A stretch of DNA of 64,000 nucleotides from Chitinophaga horti (lineage in GTDB: Bacteria > Bacteroidota > Bacteroidia > Chitinophagales > Chitinophagaceae), in the NCBI RefSeq assembly GCF_022867795.2, contig NZ_CP107006.1, positions 4,588,001-4,652,000 on the forward strand, read 5' to 3'. This document shows positions 34,632 through 43,685 of the stretch, piece by piece. The first letter of the stretch is position 1. Each line of letters begins with the position of its first letter. The notes under the pieces are model-generated. The model was not told where the DNA came from. It saw only the letters and a program-made list of their open reading frames with translations, and made no database searches. The position numbers were made by a program, and so were the translations under genes.

Positions 34632-36641
34632 ATGAAAAAACTATTCATTTTCCTGTTGATACCACTGCTCGCCGCCAGTACCTTGCTGGCCCAGTCGGAG
34701 TATACCACTATTTTAGATCGCATCCGTAAAGACATGATCCCCGACGCGGCCAACACGGCCCGCCAGGATAAGATCATCACCAGCGTATTAATGACCCTGC
34801 AGAAGGATGGTTCCTGGGCCGACATCGACTACGGCCGCGACACCCGCGACTTCTCTGCCGGCACCCACCTGAACCGGGTACAAACATTCGCGCAGGCGTA
34901 TATCAATACGGCCAGTACCTATCACCGGCAGGCGGCCCTGCTGAACGGCATCACCAGCGCGCTCACCTACTGGGACGAAAAAGACCCGCAAAGCTGGAAC
35001 TGGTATCACAACCAGATATTCAGCCCGCAGCACCTGGGCGAAATCCTCATCCTGCTGGAAGGCACCAGTTTCCCGAAAGAGCTGCGTGGCCGACTGTTAC
35101 AACAGATGGAACGTGGCGACCCGCGCAAATGGACCGGCGCCAACAAACTCGACATCGCGACTCACTATATTTACCGCGCCTGCCTTACCGCTAATGACAC
35201 CCTCATGCAGCTGGGCGTATCCGAAGCATTTTATCCCATCCGGCTCACTACCGAAGAAGGTATTCAGCACGACTACTCGTACCAGCAACACGGTGCGCAG
35301 TTATACGTATATGGCTACGGCGCGGTGTTCGTGGAGGGCGAAACCCGCATCGCTTACTACCTCCGTGGCACCTCTTACGCGTTATCCGGGGAGCAGCTGG
35401 ATATATTCAGCAACTTCGTCCGCAATACGTTCTTAAAAGTTAGGCGCGGCAAAACCGTGGACTATGGCACCGCTGGCCGCAGCATCAGCCGACTGAACGC
35501 TTTAGCTCCCGGCGGTACCGCCAACCTGCAAAAGCTGAAGGAGCTGGACCCGGGCCATGCGCAGGAATATGAAGCCGCCATTGGGCGCAACTTCGGCAAA
35601 CAACCCGCCTCTTACGGCGTGAAAGCTAACCATACGCAATACTGGCGATCAGATTATGCTACACATACCCGCCCGGGCTACTTCATCGGTGTACACGGCA
35701 CCTCGCCGCGCACGGCTAAGCAGGAAAACGGCAACGATGAAAACCTGAAAGGATATTACTTATCGGATGGTTCGTACAGTCTTAACACCACCGGCGGCGA
35801 ATACCTTAATATTTTTCCCGTGTGGGACTGGAGTATGATTCCCGGCACTACCGTTCCCTATATTACCAACATCCCCATCCGCAAAGCCTGGGGCTTCAAC
35901 TTTGGCACTACGCCTTTTTGCGGAGGAGTATCCGACTCGCTGTACGGTGCAGCCGCCCTGGACTTTTCTGATTACAACACACAGGCGCGTAAAGCCTGGT
36001 TCTTCTTCGATGAGGAAGTGGTTTGTTTAGGTGCAGGTATCACCTCCACCGCCAGGGAAAATATATACACTACCGTTAACCAATGCCTGCTGGCGGGCAA
36101 AGTGCAAAAGGGCAAACAATGGTTCACGCACAACGGCATCAGTTATTACTTTCCTTCGGCTGCCAATGTGCAGCTGAGTACCGCGACGCAAACAGGCGAC
36201 TGGTACTCGATCAATAAAAATGGTATTAAAGATCCACAACGTAAGGAAGTATTTAAACTCTGGATCGATCATGGCCAGCAACCGAAAGACGCCTCTTATG
36301 TATACTACATCCTACCCGGCCAGGATATGGCATCTTACAATGCCAAAGCCGTAAGCGTGTTACAAAACACGGCGGATATACAGGCGGTATATCACAACAG
36401 TTTAAAGATATGGCAGGTAGTATTTTACAAAGCCGGCACCTTCAACAACCAAATTACCGTCGATCGTCCCTGCGTGCTGATGATACGCGACAACAAGTTA
36501 TCCATTGCCGACCCTACCCAATCAGATTCGCCGGTGCAAGTAAGTATTCAACTGCCCGGCATGCAGCAACCACGTCATATTACCTGCAACATGCCGTCGG
36601 GGGCGTTTGCAGGAGGAACGATGAAGTACGATATCCGTTAA
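34632..36641 (+). CDS. Polysaccharide lyase family 8 (chondroitin AC/hyaluronate lyase type)
   Basis: PL8 lyases cut uronic-acid-containing polysaccharides by beta-elimination, leaving 4,5-unsaturated uronates. From ATG 34632 the product has 669 residues with a signal peptide (MKKLFIFLLIPLLAASTLLAQ); a start 10 codons earlier (34602) would put non-signal residues in front and is less likely. The N-terminal alpha/alpha toroid (about 25-330) carries the catalytic Asn region NWYHNQIFSPQHLGEILIL and the His/Tyr pair in YSYQQHGAQLYVYGYG. The beta super-sandwich follows. Family members also include xanthan lyases, so the exact substrate is not certain. GH88, SusCD and HTCS next door make a glycosaminoglycan-like target likely. 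No sulfatase is present. Confidence 0.92.
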   Translation: MKKLFIFLLIPLLAASTLLAQSEYTTILDRIRKDMIPDAANTARQDKIITSVLMTLQKDGSWADIDYGRDTRDFSAGTHLNRVQTFAQAYINTASTYHRQAALLNGITSALTYWDEKDPQSWNWYHNQIFSPQHLGEILILLEGTSFPKELRGRLLQQMERGDPRKWTGANKLDIATHYIYRACLTANDTLMQLGVSEAFYPIRLTTEEGIQHDYSYQQHGAQLYVYGYGAVFVEGETRIAYYLRGTSYALSGEQLDIFSNFVRNTFLKVRRGKTVDYGTAGRSISRLNALAPGGTANLQKLKELDPGHAQEYEAAIGRNFGKQPASYGVKANHTQYWRSDYATHTRPGYFIGVHGTSPRTAKQENGNDENLKGYYLSDGSYSLNTTGGEYLNIFPVWDWSMIPGTTVPYITNIPIRKAWGFNFGTTPFCGGVSDSLYGAAALDFSDYNTQARKAWFFFDEEVVCLGAGITSTARENIYTTVNQCLLAGKVQKGKQWFTHNGISYYFPSAANVQLSTATQTGDWYSINKNGIKDPQRKEVFKLWIDHGQQPKDASYVYYILPGQDMASYNAKAVSVLQNTADIQAVYHNSLKIWQVVFYKAGTFNNQITVDRPCVLMIRDNKLSIADPTQSDSPVQVSIQLPGMQQPRHITCNMPSGAFAGGTMKYDIR

Positions 36642-36645
36642 AAAA

Positions 36646-36680
36646 AGAGAGGCTGCCTGTACGGGCAGCCTCTCTTTTTA
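36646..36680 (+). terminator. Intrinsic terminator after the PL8 gene
   Basis: A 12-bp perfect stem (AGAGAGGCTGCC at 36646-36657, GGCAGCCTCTCT at 36664-36675) with a 6-nt loop is followed by TTTTT. An A-run on the other side means it could also act leftward. Confidence 0.92.
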
Positions 36681-36698
36681 TTGTTATTTACTTAGAAA

Positions 36699-36926
36699 CG
36701 CGAAGACTGCACACAAAGTTTGCTTCCCTTCGGTTGCAATGACGGCGCGAGATAGGCGTCAGTTAAATCGTCATTGCGAATGAAATGAAGCAAACCTCCC
36801 CTCTTATCTTTGCGCGAAGACTACACACGAAGTTTGCTTCGCCCTGCTCGCAATGACGGTGAGGAGACGGTCGTTCCCTCCCCGTCATTGCGAATGAAAT
36901 GAAGCAAACCTCCGCTCTTATCTTCA
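36699..36926 (+). repeat. Dispersed palindromic repeat, two tandem 114-bp units (copies 2 and 3)
   Basis: Unit 1 starts at 36699 and unit 2 at 36813, exactly 114 bp apart. Each begins CGCGAAGACT and has an arm AGTTTGCTTC...GCAATGACGG and a complementary arm CGTCATTGCGAATGAAATG, AAGCAAACCTCC. A third, partial start (CGCTCGCAATAGCGGCGAGAAG) follows at about 36928. Each unit can fold into one long imperfect hairpin. The inverted copy at 18838-18967 has the same arms but a different central loop. Confidence 0.85.
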
Positions 36927-36970
36927 CGCTCGCAATAGCGGCGAGAAGACGACGAAACTACGCACTAAAA

Positions 36971-39900
36971 TCACTTCGACACCAACTTAAAACTATACAA
37001 CAACACCGCCGACTGTATCGCCGGATCCTGCGCTTTCACGACCAGGTACAAGCTGCGTGGCTTGTTACCCGTCAACGTCGCAAAATTGACAGCTGCGATA
37101 TTCAGCTTACCGGCCGATGCGCCGGGGCCTAACACCGTTTCGCCGAGTTGCTGGCCGGTGGGGCTATCGAGGTGCGCGGTCACTACGTAACCGGTGGTCA
37201 TCGTAGAATCCTGCACGGCGTAGTTAAACTCGATGCCGTTCACTTCTGCAAAGTCAATGTCTTTGTATGACAACCAGCCTTGTTTAGACGGCAACACGAA
37301 ACGTTTACCTTCCACTTCCATAGACGACATCCCATCTGCACCATCGTAATGATCGGCGATGAAGATCGGGTTGCGCAGTTCTACGTTGGCGGTGCCGGTA
37401 ATCGGACGAATGCCTGCGGCGCCTTTATCGGTATAGCTGGCCACAAGGTAGAAAATACCCTTTTCTTTCCATTCGCCACCGTTCAGCGGGTCTACGCTGC
37501 CTGTAAGCGGCAACGACGGTGATTGCTGCACGCCACCTGCCAAAGAAAGCACCCACTCAGCGATCTGTTTCGCTTCGCCGGTGGTGATCGTAGGATGCGC
37601 CGACATGGCTACTTCGCCCCATACGCCTGCGCCGCCGCGAATGATTTTTTGTGCGAGGTAATCCATCGCCTTCGGATCATTTTTATACTTCTCGCTCACT
37701 TGTTTAAAGGAAGGCCCGATTGACTTTTCATCTACTTTATGACATGATTTACAATCGCCGGATTCCACCATGTTTTTACCGGCAATGGCACCGGATATTA
37801 CCTGGTGGCCTTGCGGCATGGCCGCTTTATCCCGGCCTTCCACATACATCGGTTTGATGTACACGTTTGCCATATCAAGTGTACTGTTCGCAGAGTTGCC
37901 ATCTTCCTTATCGGTAATGGCCACGGTATAATTTACCTTCTTACCGGGGAAGTAGAACATACTATTACCACTCACGTTCACTTTTACATCCGGCGTTTCA
38001 TTGCCCGCGTACACCGCGACAACGTTACTTTGGGTATGTGCCCCTTTATCGTCGAACACTTCTACGGATATCAGGTACTCACCCGGTTGGCTAAACGTAA
38101 ATTCAGCCTGCGGATCTTTCGTTTCTTTCCTGTTGCCGTCGCCGAAATGCCAAACGTACGTGATCGGATCGCCGTCCGTGTCTTTGGAACCTTCGGCGTT
38201 CACTTTCACTTTAAACGGCAGGCCGCCGGTAATTTTATCCACCTTCAACTTCGCTACCGGTGCCCGGTTGCCGCCGTTGTAATCGATGCGGGTGAGCGCT
38301 GCGTCCGGGTTTTTCGAGAACCATCCGCTGCCGTATTCTAATACGTACAGGCGGCCGTCCGGACCCATTTCCATATCGATCGGTGCATGGAATTTAGTGC
38401 CTGGCATGAAGCGCTCCATCTTCACATAGTTGCCATCTTTATCCATCGTTACCGCCATGATCCAGTTACGGATCCAGTCGTAAATAAACAGCTTGCCATC
38501 GTAGTAATCGGGCAGGCGTGTTTCTTTCGGATACAGGTCGCTGTAATAAACAGGACCCGCTTCCGCATTACGGCCACCCGCGCCTACGAGCGGGAACTCT
38601 TCCGACTTACCGTAAGGGTACCAGATGAATGCCGGGCGTGCTGGCGGCAGGTCTTTTAAACCTGTATTATTGCGGGATATGTTCACTGGCTTTGCAGGGT
38701 CCCAGGCCGGGCCGCTTTCGCCGGTTTCATAATTAAACTGGCGATAAGGTTTGTTGTTACCAATGAACAGCGGGTAACCATAGTTGCCGGGCGTTTTAGC
38801 CTGGTTTACTTCATCGTAACCACGCGGGCCACGCTCTTCAATGTCGTTTGCCGCATCCGGACCTACCTCGCCCCAATAGAGATAACCGGTTTTCTGGTCA
38901 ACGGAAATACGGTACGGGTTGCGGGTACCCATTACATAGATCTCCGGTTTGGTGTTAGCGGTGCCGGGTTTGTACAGGTTGCCATCCGGAATTTCATAAG
39001 AACCATCTTCTTTCACACGGATGCGCAGCACTTTACCACGCAGGTCGTTCGTATTGGCAGAGGTCCTGCGGCCGTCGTATTGCAAGTGACCCGGACGATC
39101 GTCGATCGGGCCGAAGCTCTTTGTCGTGTAAGGCTGATTGGGTTCATCGAACGGTGTGGTATTATCGCCGGTGGAGAGGTACAACAGTTTGTCCGGACCA
39201 AACGCGATAGACCCGCCCGTATGGCAACAAATCTGGCGTTGGGAATAAAACTGCAATACCACCTTTTCAGAAGCGAGATCAAGCTGGTTGTTTTCGAACT
39301 TAAAGCGCGACAAACGGTTTACAGAGGTATCTGCCGGTGAGTAAAAGATGAACACGTAATGGTTCTTCTCAAAATCCGGGTCGGCCTGTATGCCCAATAC
39401 ACCTTCTTCCGCATTCACACCTTCTACGTTCGTTTTGTGATATACATTCAGAAAACCCACCTGCGACAATGTTTTCGTACCGTTGTTGTACATCAGTATC
39501 TCGCCACGGCGTTGTGCTACGAGGATGTCGAGGTTGGGTAGTATAGTCATTTCCGTTGGTTCGAAAAACTCGCCGCCGGCCAGCACCTGGCGGCTAAAGC
39601 GATCTTCCTGTGGTACGCGAACGGCGCTGGCTTTAGAATAATCCAGCACTTTATTATCACCGATCGCGTATTCAATACCACCTAACAGGTGTTTCAGGAA
39701 AGCGGCTTCCGTGTAAGATTCTTCTGTGTGACCAAGACCCGTGTAAAACGCGCGGCCACCATCAAAGTCATGGTACCAGCTGATGGGATGTTCCGCCCCC
39801 ATTTTACCGCCGGTATAACTCTTCTCGTCCAGGTTCATCAGCACCTTTACCTCTTTGTTGAAGTTTTTATAGTTATACCATTCGTCGGTGTGCTCCCATA

Positions 39901-40396
39901 CTTCGGGCAAGTCTTTGGTCGCCGCAAAATTCTTTACCAGTACATTGATCTTTGCCTTGTGTACACCCGGTGGATGGCTTTCGAAATAGCCGCCTACCAG
40001 TTTACCGTACCAGGCCCAGTCATATTCGGTATCAGCTGCGGCATGTACGCCAACAAAGCCGCCGCCGGATTGAATATATCTTTCAAAATCCGCCTCCTGG
40101 AAGTTATTGAGCACATCGCCGGTAGTCGATAAAAACACGACGGCGGCGTACTTCGCCAGGGAGTCTTCATTAAACTTCGATGCATTTTCCGTGGTATCTA
40201 CTATAAAGCCATTCTCAGCACCCAGCTTCTGAATAGCCCGTATGCCGGCAGGGATGGCAGCATGGTGAAAGCCGCTGGTCTTTGTAAACACCAGTATCCG
40301 CGGTTGGCCTTCGCGCGTTTTTTTACAGCCCGCCAGGAAGGCGAATACCGCCAGCGTGGCCAGGAAAACGAGACTTCGTATCCTCATAACGATCAT
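36971..40396 (-). CDS. ThuA / PQQ-type sugar dehydrogenase / PKD / cytochrome c fusion protein
   Basis: The 1,141-residue exported lipoprotein (Cys at 24) joins several modules. In order: a ThuA domain (about 33-248, ILVFTKTSGFHHAAIPAG), a soluble glucose-dehydrogenase-like six-bladed propeller (about 265-720, with GEFFEPTEMTILP and GTRNPYRIS), a PKD domain (about 745-830, WHFGDGNRKETKDP), a class I cytochrome c with CKSCH at about 879-884, and a beta-sandwich tail (about 990-1141) with lectin-like features. The enzyme would oxidise a sugar in the periplasm and pass electrons through its own heme. ThuA has been linked to keto-sugar metabolism (trehalose use). It is the last gene of the leftward operon, 16 bp after a separate ThuA gene. 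M4 is an alternative start. Confidence 0.92.
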   Translation of the reverse strand: MIVMRIRSLVFLATLAVFAFLAGCKKTREGQPRILVFTKTSGFHHAAIPAGIRAIQKLGAENGFIVDTTENASKFNEDSLAKYAAVVFLSTTGDVLNNFQEADFERYIQSGGGFVGVHAAADTEYDWAWYGKLVGGYFESHPPGVHKAKINVLVKNFAATKDLPEVWEHTDEWYNYKNFNKEVKVLMNLDEKSYTGGKMGAEHPISWYHDFDGGRAFYTGLGHTEESYTEAAFLKHLLGGIEYAIGDNKVLDYSKASAVRVPQEDRFSRQVLAGGEFFEPTEMTILPNLDILVAQRRGEILMYNNGTKTLSQVGFLNVYHKTNVEGVNAEEGVLGIQADPDFEKNHYVFIFYSPADTSVNRLSRFKFENNQLDLASEKVVLQFYSQRQICCHTGGSIAFGPDKLLYLSTGDNTTPFDEPNQPYTTKSFGPIDDRPGHLQYDGRRTSANTNDLRGKVLRIRVKEDGSYEIPDGNLYKPGTANTKPEIYVMGTRNPYRISVDQKTGYLYWGEVGPDAANDIEERGPRGYDEVNQAKTPGNYGYPLFIGNNKPYRQFNYETGESGPAWDPAKPVNISRNNTGLKDLPPARPAFIWYPYGKSEEFPLVGAGGRNAEAGPVYYSDLYPKETRLPDYYDGKLFIYDWIRNWIMAVTMDKDGNYVKMERFMPGTKFHAPIDMEMGPDGRLYVLEYGSGWFSKNPDAALTRIDYNGGNRAPVAKLKVDKITGGLPFKVKVNAEGSKDTDGDPITYVWHFGDGNRKETKDPQAEFTFSQPGEYLISVEVFDDKGAHTQSNVVAVYAGNETPDVKVNVSGNSMFYFPGKKVNYTVAITDKEDGNSANSTLDMANVYIKPMYVEGRDKAAMPQGHQVISGAIAGKNMVESGDCKSCHKVDEKSIGPSFKQVSEKYKNDPKAMDYLAQKIIRGGAGVWGEVAMSAHPTITTGEAKQIAEWVLSLAGGVQQSPSLPLTGSVDPLNGGEWKEKGIFYLVASYTDKGAAGIRPITGTANVELRNPIFIADHYDGADGMSSMEVEGKRFVLPSKQGWLSYKDIDFAEVNGIEFNYAVQDSTMTTGYVVTAHLDSPTGQQLGETVLGPGASAGKLNIAAVNFATLTGNKPRSLYLVVKAQDPAIQSAVLLYSFKLVSK

Positions 40397-40412
40397 TAGA
40401 TTTTAGTGAAAT

Positions 40413-41156
40413 TTATCGCTTCTTCTTAGGGAATTGTTTGCCCATTGCATATTCGAGTCCGCCCAATACGTGTTGTAGAAAGGCCGGCTCTGTATAGGAG
40501 GCCTTTGTGTGTCCGAGTTCTGTGTAAAAGCTGCGGCCGCCATCGAAATCGCGGTACCAGCTCATAGGGTGATCGTCGCCGTTTTTGCCGCCTTCATAAG
40601 TGCTTTCATCTATTTTGATGAGGACACTCAGGCCGGGTACGATGCTTTTAAAGTTGTACCATTCATCTTTACGTACCCAATCGTTGGGCAGATGTTTGGT
40701 AGCAGGGTGTTCGTGGTTCACTACTTTTAAAGTGGCCGTTTGCTGTGCGGGGTGACTGAGAAAGTAAGCGCCCACCAGCTGGTTGTACCAGGGCCATTCA
40801 TATTCTGTATCGGTTGCAGCGTGTATGCCTGCATATCCGCCGCCTTTGCGGATGTATTGTTCCAGCGCGGCCTGCTGGCCGTCGTTGAGGATGTCGCCCG
40901 TAGTGTTAAGGAACACGATCGCGGCATATTGTTTCAGGTTATCGGGGGTAAACTTACCGGCATCTTCCGTTGTATCCACTGCAAAACCATTTTCCTCGCC
41001 CAGCTTTAACAGGGCCAGTTTTCCCTGCGGGATCGCATCATGCCGGAAACCCGCGGTTTTTGAAAATACCAGGACTCTTGGTTTTGCCTTCTTCTTAGCG
41101 TTTGCCACACTTACCATGGCCACGAGGGCCAACAACAGGAGCGTAATTTTTCTCAT
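40413..41156 (-). CDS. Stand-alone ThuA-domain protein
   Basis: The 247-residue exported protein has a signal peptide (MRKITLLLLALVAMVSVANA) and a single ThuA domain, a class I glutamine-amidotransferase-like fold (RVLVFSKTAGFRHDAIPQGK; GGGYAGIHAATDTEYEWPWY). It is closely similar along its whole length to the N-terminal domain of the fusion protein encoded next to it, which points to a duplication. ThuA-like proteins take part in metabolism of 3-keto sugars; the chemistry is not settled. It lies in the operon between DUF1080 and the fusion gene. Confidence 0.92.
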   Translation of the reverse strand: MRKITLLLLALVAMVSVANAKKKAKPRVLVFSKTAGFRHDAIPQGKLALLKLGEENGFAVDTTEDAGKFTPDNLKQYAAIVFLNTTGDILNDGQQAALEQYIRKGGGYAGIHAATDTEYEWPWYNQLVGAYFLSHPAQQTATLKVVNHEHPATKHLPNDWVRKDEWYNFKSIVPGLSVLIKIDESTYEGGKNGDDHPMSWYRDFDGGRSFYTELGHTKASYTEPAFLQHVLGGLEYAMGKQFPKKKR

Positions 41157-41268
41157 CGTGTTATGTTCGGATTTTAAGTAAGGATACTATCGAAAAAACA
41201 GGTGTCCCCCGGGGATTGACTCACCACAGAGGACACTCAGTTCAATAAACGCTATTGCATTAATATAA

Positions 41269-41991
41269 TTACAGCTGGCGGATCTTCAGATTGCGATACC
41301 ATACTTTATCGCCATGGTCCTGAAGCGCGATCTTACCTTTCGGATATTCGCCAAAGCCTTTCCAGGTTTTGAATTTGCTGTTGTTCAGCAGCTCCTGCCA
41401 CTCGGGTGTACCCATGGTAGTTTCTGCCGTTTTTTCACCGTTCAGGAAGAGAGTAATTTTACCATCTTTCTTAATGATTTTGGCTTTGTTCCACTCACCT
41501 ACGGGTTTAGCGTAGAATTTAGGAGCCGCGATCATATCATACAGTTCACCTGAATTGTGTTTTTTGTTTTTACCGTCCGGGTGGCCGGCATCGTCGATTA
41601 CCTGCATTTCAGGACCGGTAGAATAAGTAGCGCCGTACTTTTTGTCTTCGTTTACGCCGAACATCACACCGCTGTTACCGTTGGGTGATATCTTCCATTC
41701 GTATTCGAACTCGAAGTTTTCATAATCTTCGTTAGTTACCAGGTCGCCGCCGGATGCACCGGATGCTTTCGCATCAGTGTCCAGGAACAGGGTACCGTCT
41801 ACTGCTTTCCAGGCGGGCGTGCTGCCGGGTTTAGCGTGAAACTGGTGCCAGCCGGTGAGTGTTTTACCATCGAACAGCTGTTTCCAGCCTGCTTTCTTTT
41901 CTTTTTTGCTTAAGCCGGTTCCGTCCTGGGCCGTTGCACATGCGCTGACGATCATGCAGGCAGCCATGGCGGAAAAAACGATACGTTTCAT
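41269..41991 (-). CDS. DUF1080 protein (3-keto-glycoside hydrolase type)
   Basis: The 240-residue exported protein (signal with lipoprotein-like Cys at 18, VSACATAQ) has one concanavalin-like DUF1080 domain (about 34-240): WKQLFDGKTLTGWHQF, EFEYEWKISPNGNSGVMFGV, GEWNKAKI, IALQDHGDKVWYRNLKIR. Related proteins hydrolyse 3-keto-glycosides formed by Gfo/Idh/MocA oxidoreductases, and one of these is encoded three genes upstream in the same operon. It resembles the second half of the tandem protein at 9955-11310 (HGDxVxYxxxKI ending). Confidence 0.93.
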   Translation of the reverse strand: MKRIVFSAMAACMIVSACATAQDGTGLSKKEKKAGWKQLFDGKTLTGWHQFHAKPGSTPAWKAVDGTLFLDTDAKASGASGGDLVTNEDYENFEFEYEWKISPNGNSGVMFGVNEDKKYGATYSTGPEMQVIDDAGHPDGKNKKHNSGELYDMIAAPKFYAKPVGEWNKAKIIKKDGKITLFLNGEKTAETTMGTPEWQELLNNSKFKTWKGFGEYPKGKIALQDHGDKVWYRNLKIRQL

Positions 41992-42110
41992 AAGAGAGTA
42001 TGCTTTAGTACTGTTAGTTTATTAGTGATCGGTCGGGAACAAACGCTCCCTTTATTCCAGTCTGTGTACCTGGAACATGCATGACGTGATTTATAAAGGC
42101 ACTAAAAGGC

Positions 42111-42506
42111 TTACTTACCGGTAGAAAGGATGTATTTCACCATTTCTTTCGCATCGTCAACAGGAATATCCGGGTGCGGCGTCATTGGCACTTCGCCCCA
42201 GTTACCTGTACCACCTTTAATGATTTTGTCCGCCAGCATGGCTATATTCTCTTCTGTGGCAGGATATTTTTTTGCTACGTCGATGTAAGCCGGGCCTACG
42301 AGTTTCAGTTCCACCTTGTGGCAGGTAAGGCAGTCTTTTGCGGCAATCAGCGTTTCACCTTTAGAAACTACTGGCGCGGCCGGCGTTTCGTTCGCTGCGA
42401 TTTTCACCTCATCAGATTTGGCTTCTTCCTTTTTTTCGCCACCGCCGCCACATGCCGCGATAAACAATGCACTTATTACAAGCGGCGTTAAAAACTTCTT
42501 TGTCAT
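42111..42506 (-). CDS. Small class I cytochrome c lipoprotein
   Basis: The 131-residue protein has a lipoprotein signal (ISALFIAACGGGG, Cys at 19), a charged linker, and one cytochrome c domain with heme motif CLTCHK (Cys59, Cys62, His63) and the distal Met in VPMTPHP. The domain is closely similar to the cytochrome module of the large fusion protein (both have KIIxGGxGxWGEVxMxxHP). It would carry electrons from the periplasmic dehydrogenase to the respiratory chain. It lies 102 bp after the TIM-barrel gene. Confidence 0.94.
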   Translation of the reverse strand: MTKKFLTPLVISALFIAACGGGGEKKEEAKSDEVKIAANETPAAPVVSKGETLIAAKDCLTCHKVELKLVGPAYIDVAKKYPATEENIAMLADKIIKGGTGNWGEVPMTPHPDIPVDDAKEMVKYILSTGK

Positions 42507-42608
42507 GTTGATCGTAATTTTTGTCTTCCTTGATTTTACAGGCCGGGGAAATTAACACTTAAAATTCAAAACCTGCCAAATCTTTACATAAGCGAGAAAG
42601 CGCCGGGG

Positions 42609-43667
42609 TTAAATCCCCAGCACTTTCTTATTAAAAGCTTCATCAGAGCCGGTTCCGGCGAAATCGTCGAAGGCCCTCTCTGTTACACGAATGATGTGAT
42701 CTTTGATAAAAACAGCCCCTTCTTTGGCGCCGTCTTCCGGGTGCTTCATGCAGCATTCCCACTCCATTACGGCCCAACCGCTGAAGTTGTATTGGGTCAG
42801 CTTGCTGAAAACACCTTTGAAGTCTACCTGACCGTCGCCCAGTGAGCGGAAACGACCCGGACGGTCGATCCATGACTGGTAGCCGCCATACACGCCGGAA
42901 CGGCCTGTAGGATTAAACTCCGCATCTTTCACATGGAACATCCGGATCTTTTCATGGTAAATATCAATGTACTCCAGGTAGTCGAGGCATTGTAATACAA
43001 AGTGGCTCGGATCGTACAGCAGGCAGGCCCGGTTATGGTTGCCGGTCGCTTCGAGGAAACGCTCGTAGCTGATGCCGTCATGTAAATCCTCACCCGGATG
43101 AATTTCGTAGCAAAGGTCTACACCGTTCGCATCGTATTCATTCAGGATGGGCAACCAGCGGTTTGCCAATTCCTTAAAGCCGGTTTCCACCAGCCCTGCA
43201 GGCCTTTGTGGCCAGGGATACACGGTTTGCCAGAGCAATGCACCGCTGAAGGTCGCCGAAGCGTTCAATCCCAGGTTTTTACTGGCTTTAGCCGCCAGCT
43301 TCAGCTGGTTTACGGCCCATTCGGTGCGTGCCTTCACATTACCCGCGCCACGCAGTTCTGCAGGCGCAAAACCGTCGAACAACTCGTTATACGCAGGATG
43401 CACCGCTACCAGCTGGCCCTGCAGGTGGGTCGACAGCTCGGTGATTTCCATACCGGCTTCTTTTACGACGCCTTTCAGCTCGTCCGCGTACGTCTGGCTT
43501 TCAGCTGCTTTTTTCAGGTCAATCAGGCGGCTGTCCCAGGTAGGGATCTGCACACCTTTAAAACCCAGGCCGCCGGCCCAGTTACAGATATCTTTCAGGT
43601 TATTGAACGGCGCTTTATCGTCTACGAACTGCGCCAGGAATATACCCGGACCTTTAATCGTTTTCAT
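42609..43667 (-). CDS. Sugar phosphate isomerase/epimerase-type TIM-barrel protein
   Basis: The 352-residue cytoplasmic protein is of the AP-endonuclease-2/xylose-isomerase-like family. Motifs: GFKGVQIPTWD, CYEIHPGEDLHDG (Glu/His ligands, about 190-197), LLYDPSHFVLQ (Asp/His), FHVKDAEFNPTG (His/Asp) and AVMEWECC (Glu), together a full metal-binding set. Members next to Gfo/Idh/MocA genes act on 3-keto sugars as isomerases or epimerases, or as lyases/hydratases. It follows the oxidoreductase gene by 18 bp. Confidence 0.93.
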   Translation of the reverse strand: MKTIKGPGIFLAQFVDDKAPFNNLKDICNWAGGLGFKGVQIPTWDSRLIDLKKAAESQTYADELKGVVKEAGMEITELSTHLQGQLVAVHPAYNELFDGFAPAELRGAGNVKARTEWAVNQLKLAAKASKNLGLNASATFSGALLWQTVYPWPQRPAGLVETGFKELANRWLPILNEYDANGVDLCYEIHPGEDLHDGISYERFLEATGNHNRACLLYDPSHFVLQCLDYLEYIDIYHEKIRMFHVKDAEFNPTGRSGVYGGYQSWIDRPGRFRSLGDGQVDFKGVFSKLTQYNFSGWAVMEWECCMKHPEDGAKEGAVFIKDHIIRVTERAFDDFAGTGSDEAFNKKVLGI

Positions 43668-43685
43668 AATACCTTCCGCTCTTTT

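Larger units (their letters stand above)
36642..36970. other. Intergenic region between convergent PL8 and PQQ-dehydrogenase genes
   Basis: This 329-bp gap consists of the PL8 terminator and then two and a fraction copies of the 114-bp palindromic repeat. No gene is supported. Confidence 0.7.

Noticed and set aside
36699..36926. Tandem 114-bp units as a CRISPR array
   Set aside because: Each unit is one long hairpin repeated whole, with no short identical repeats separated by unique spacers, and no cas genes are present.
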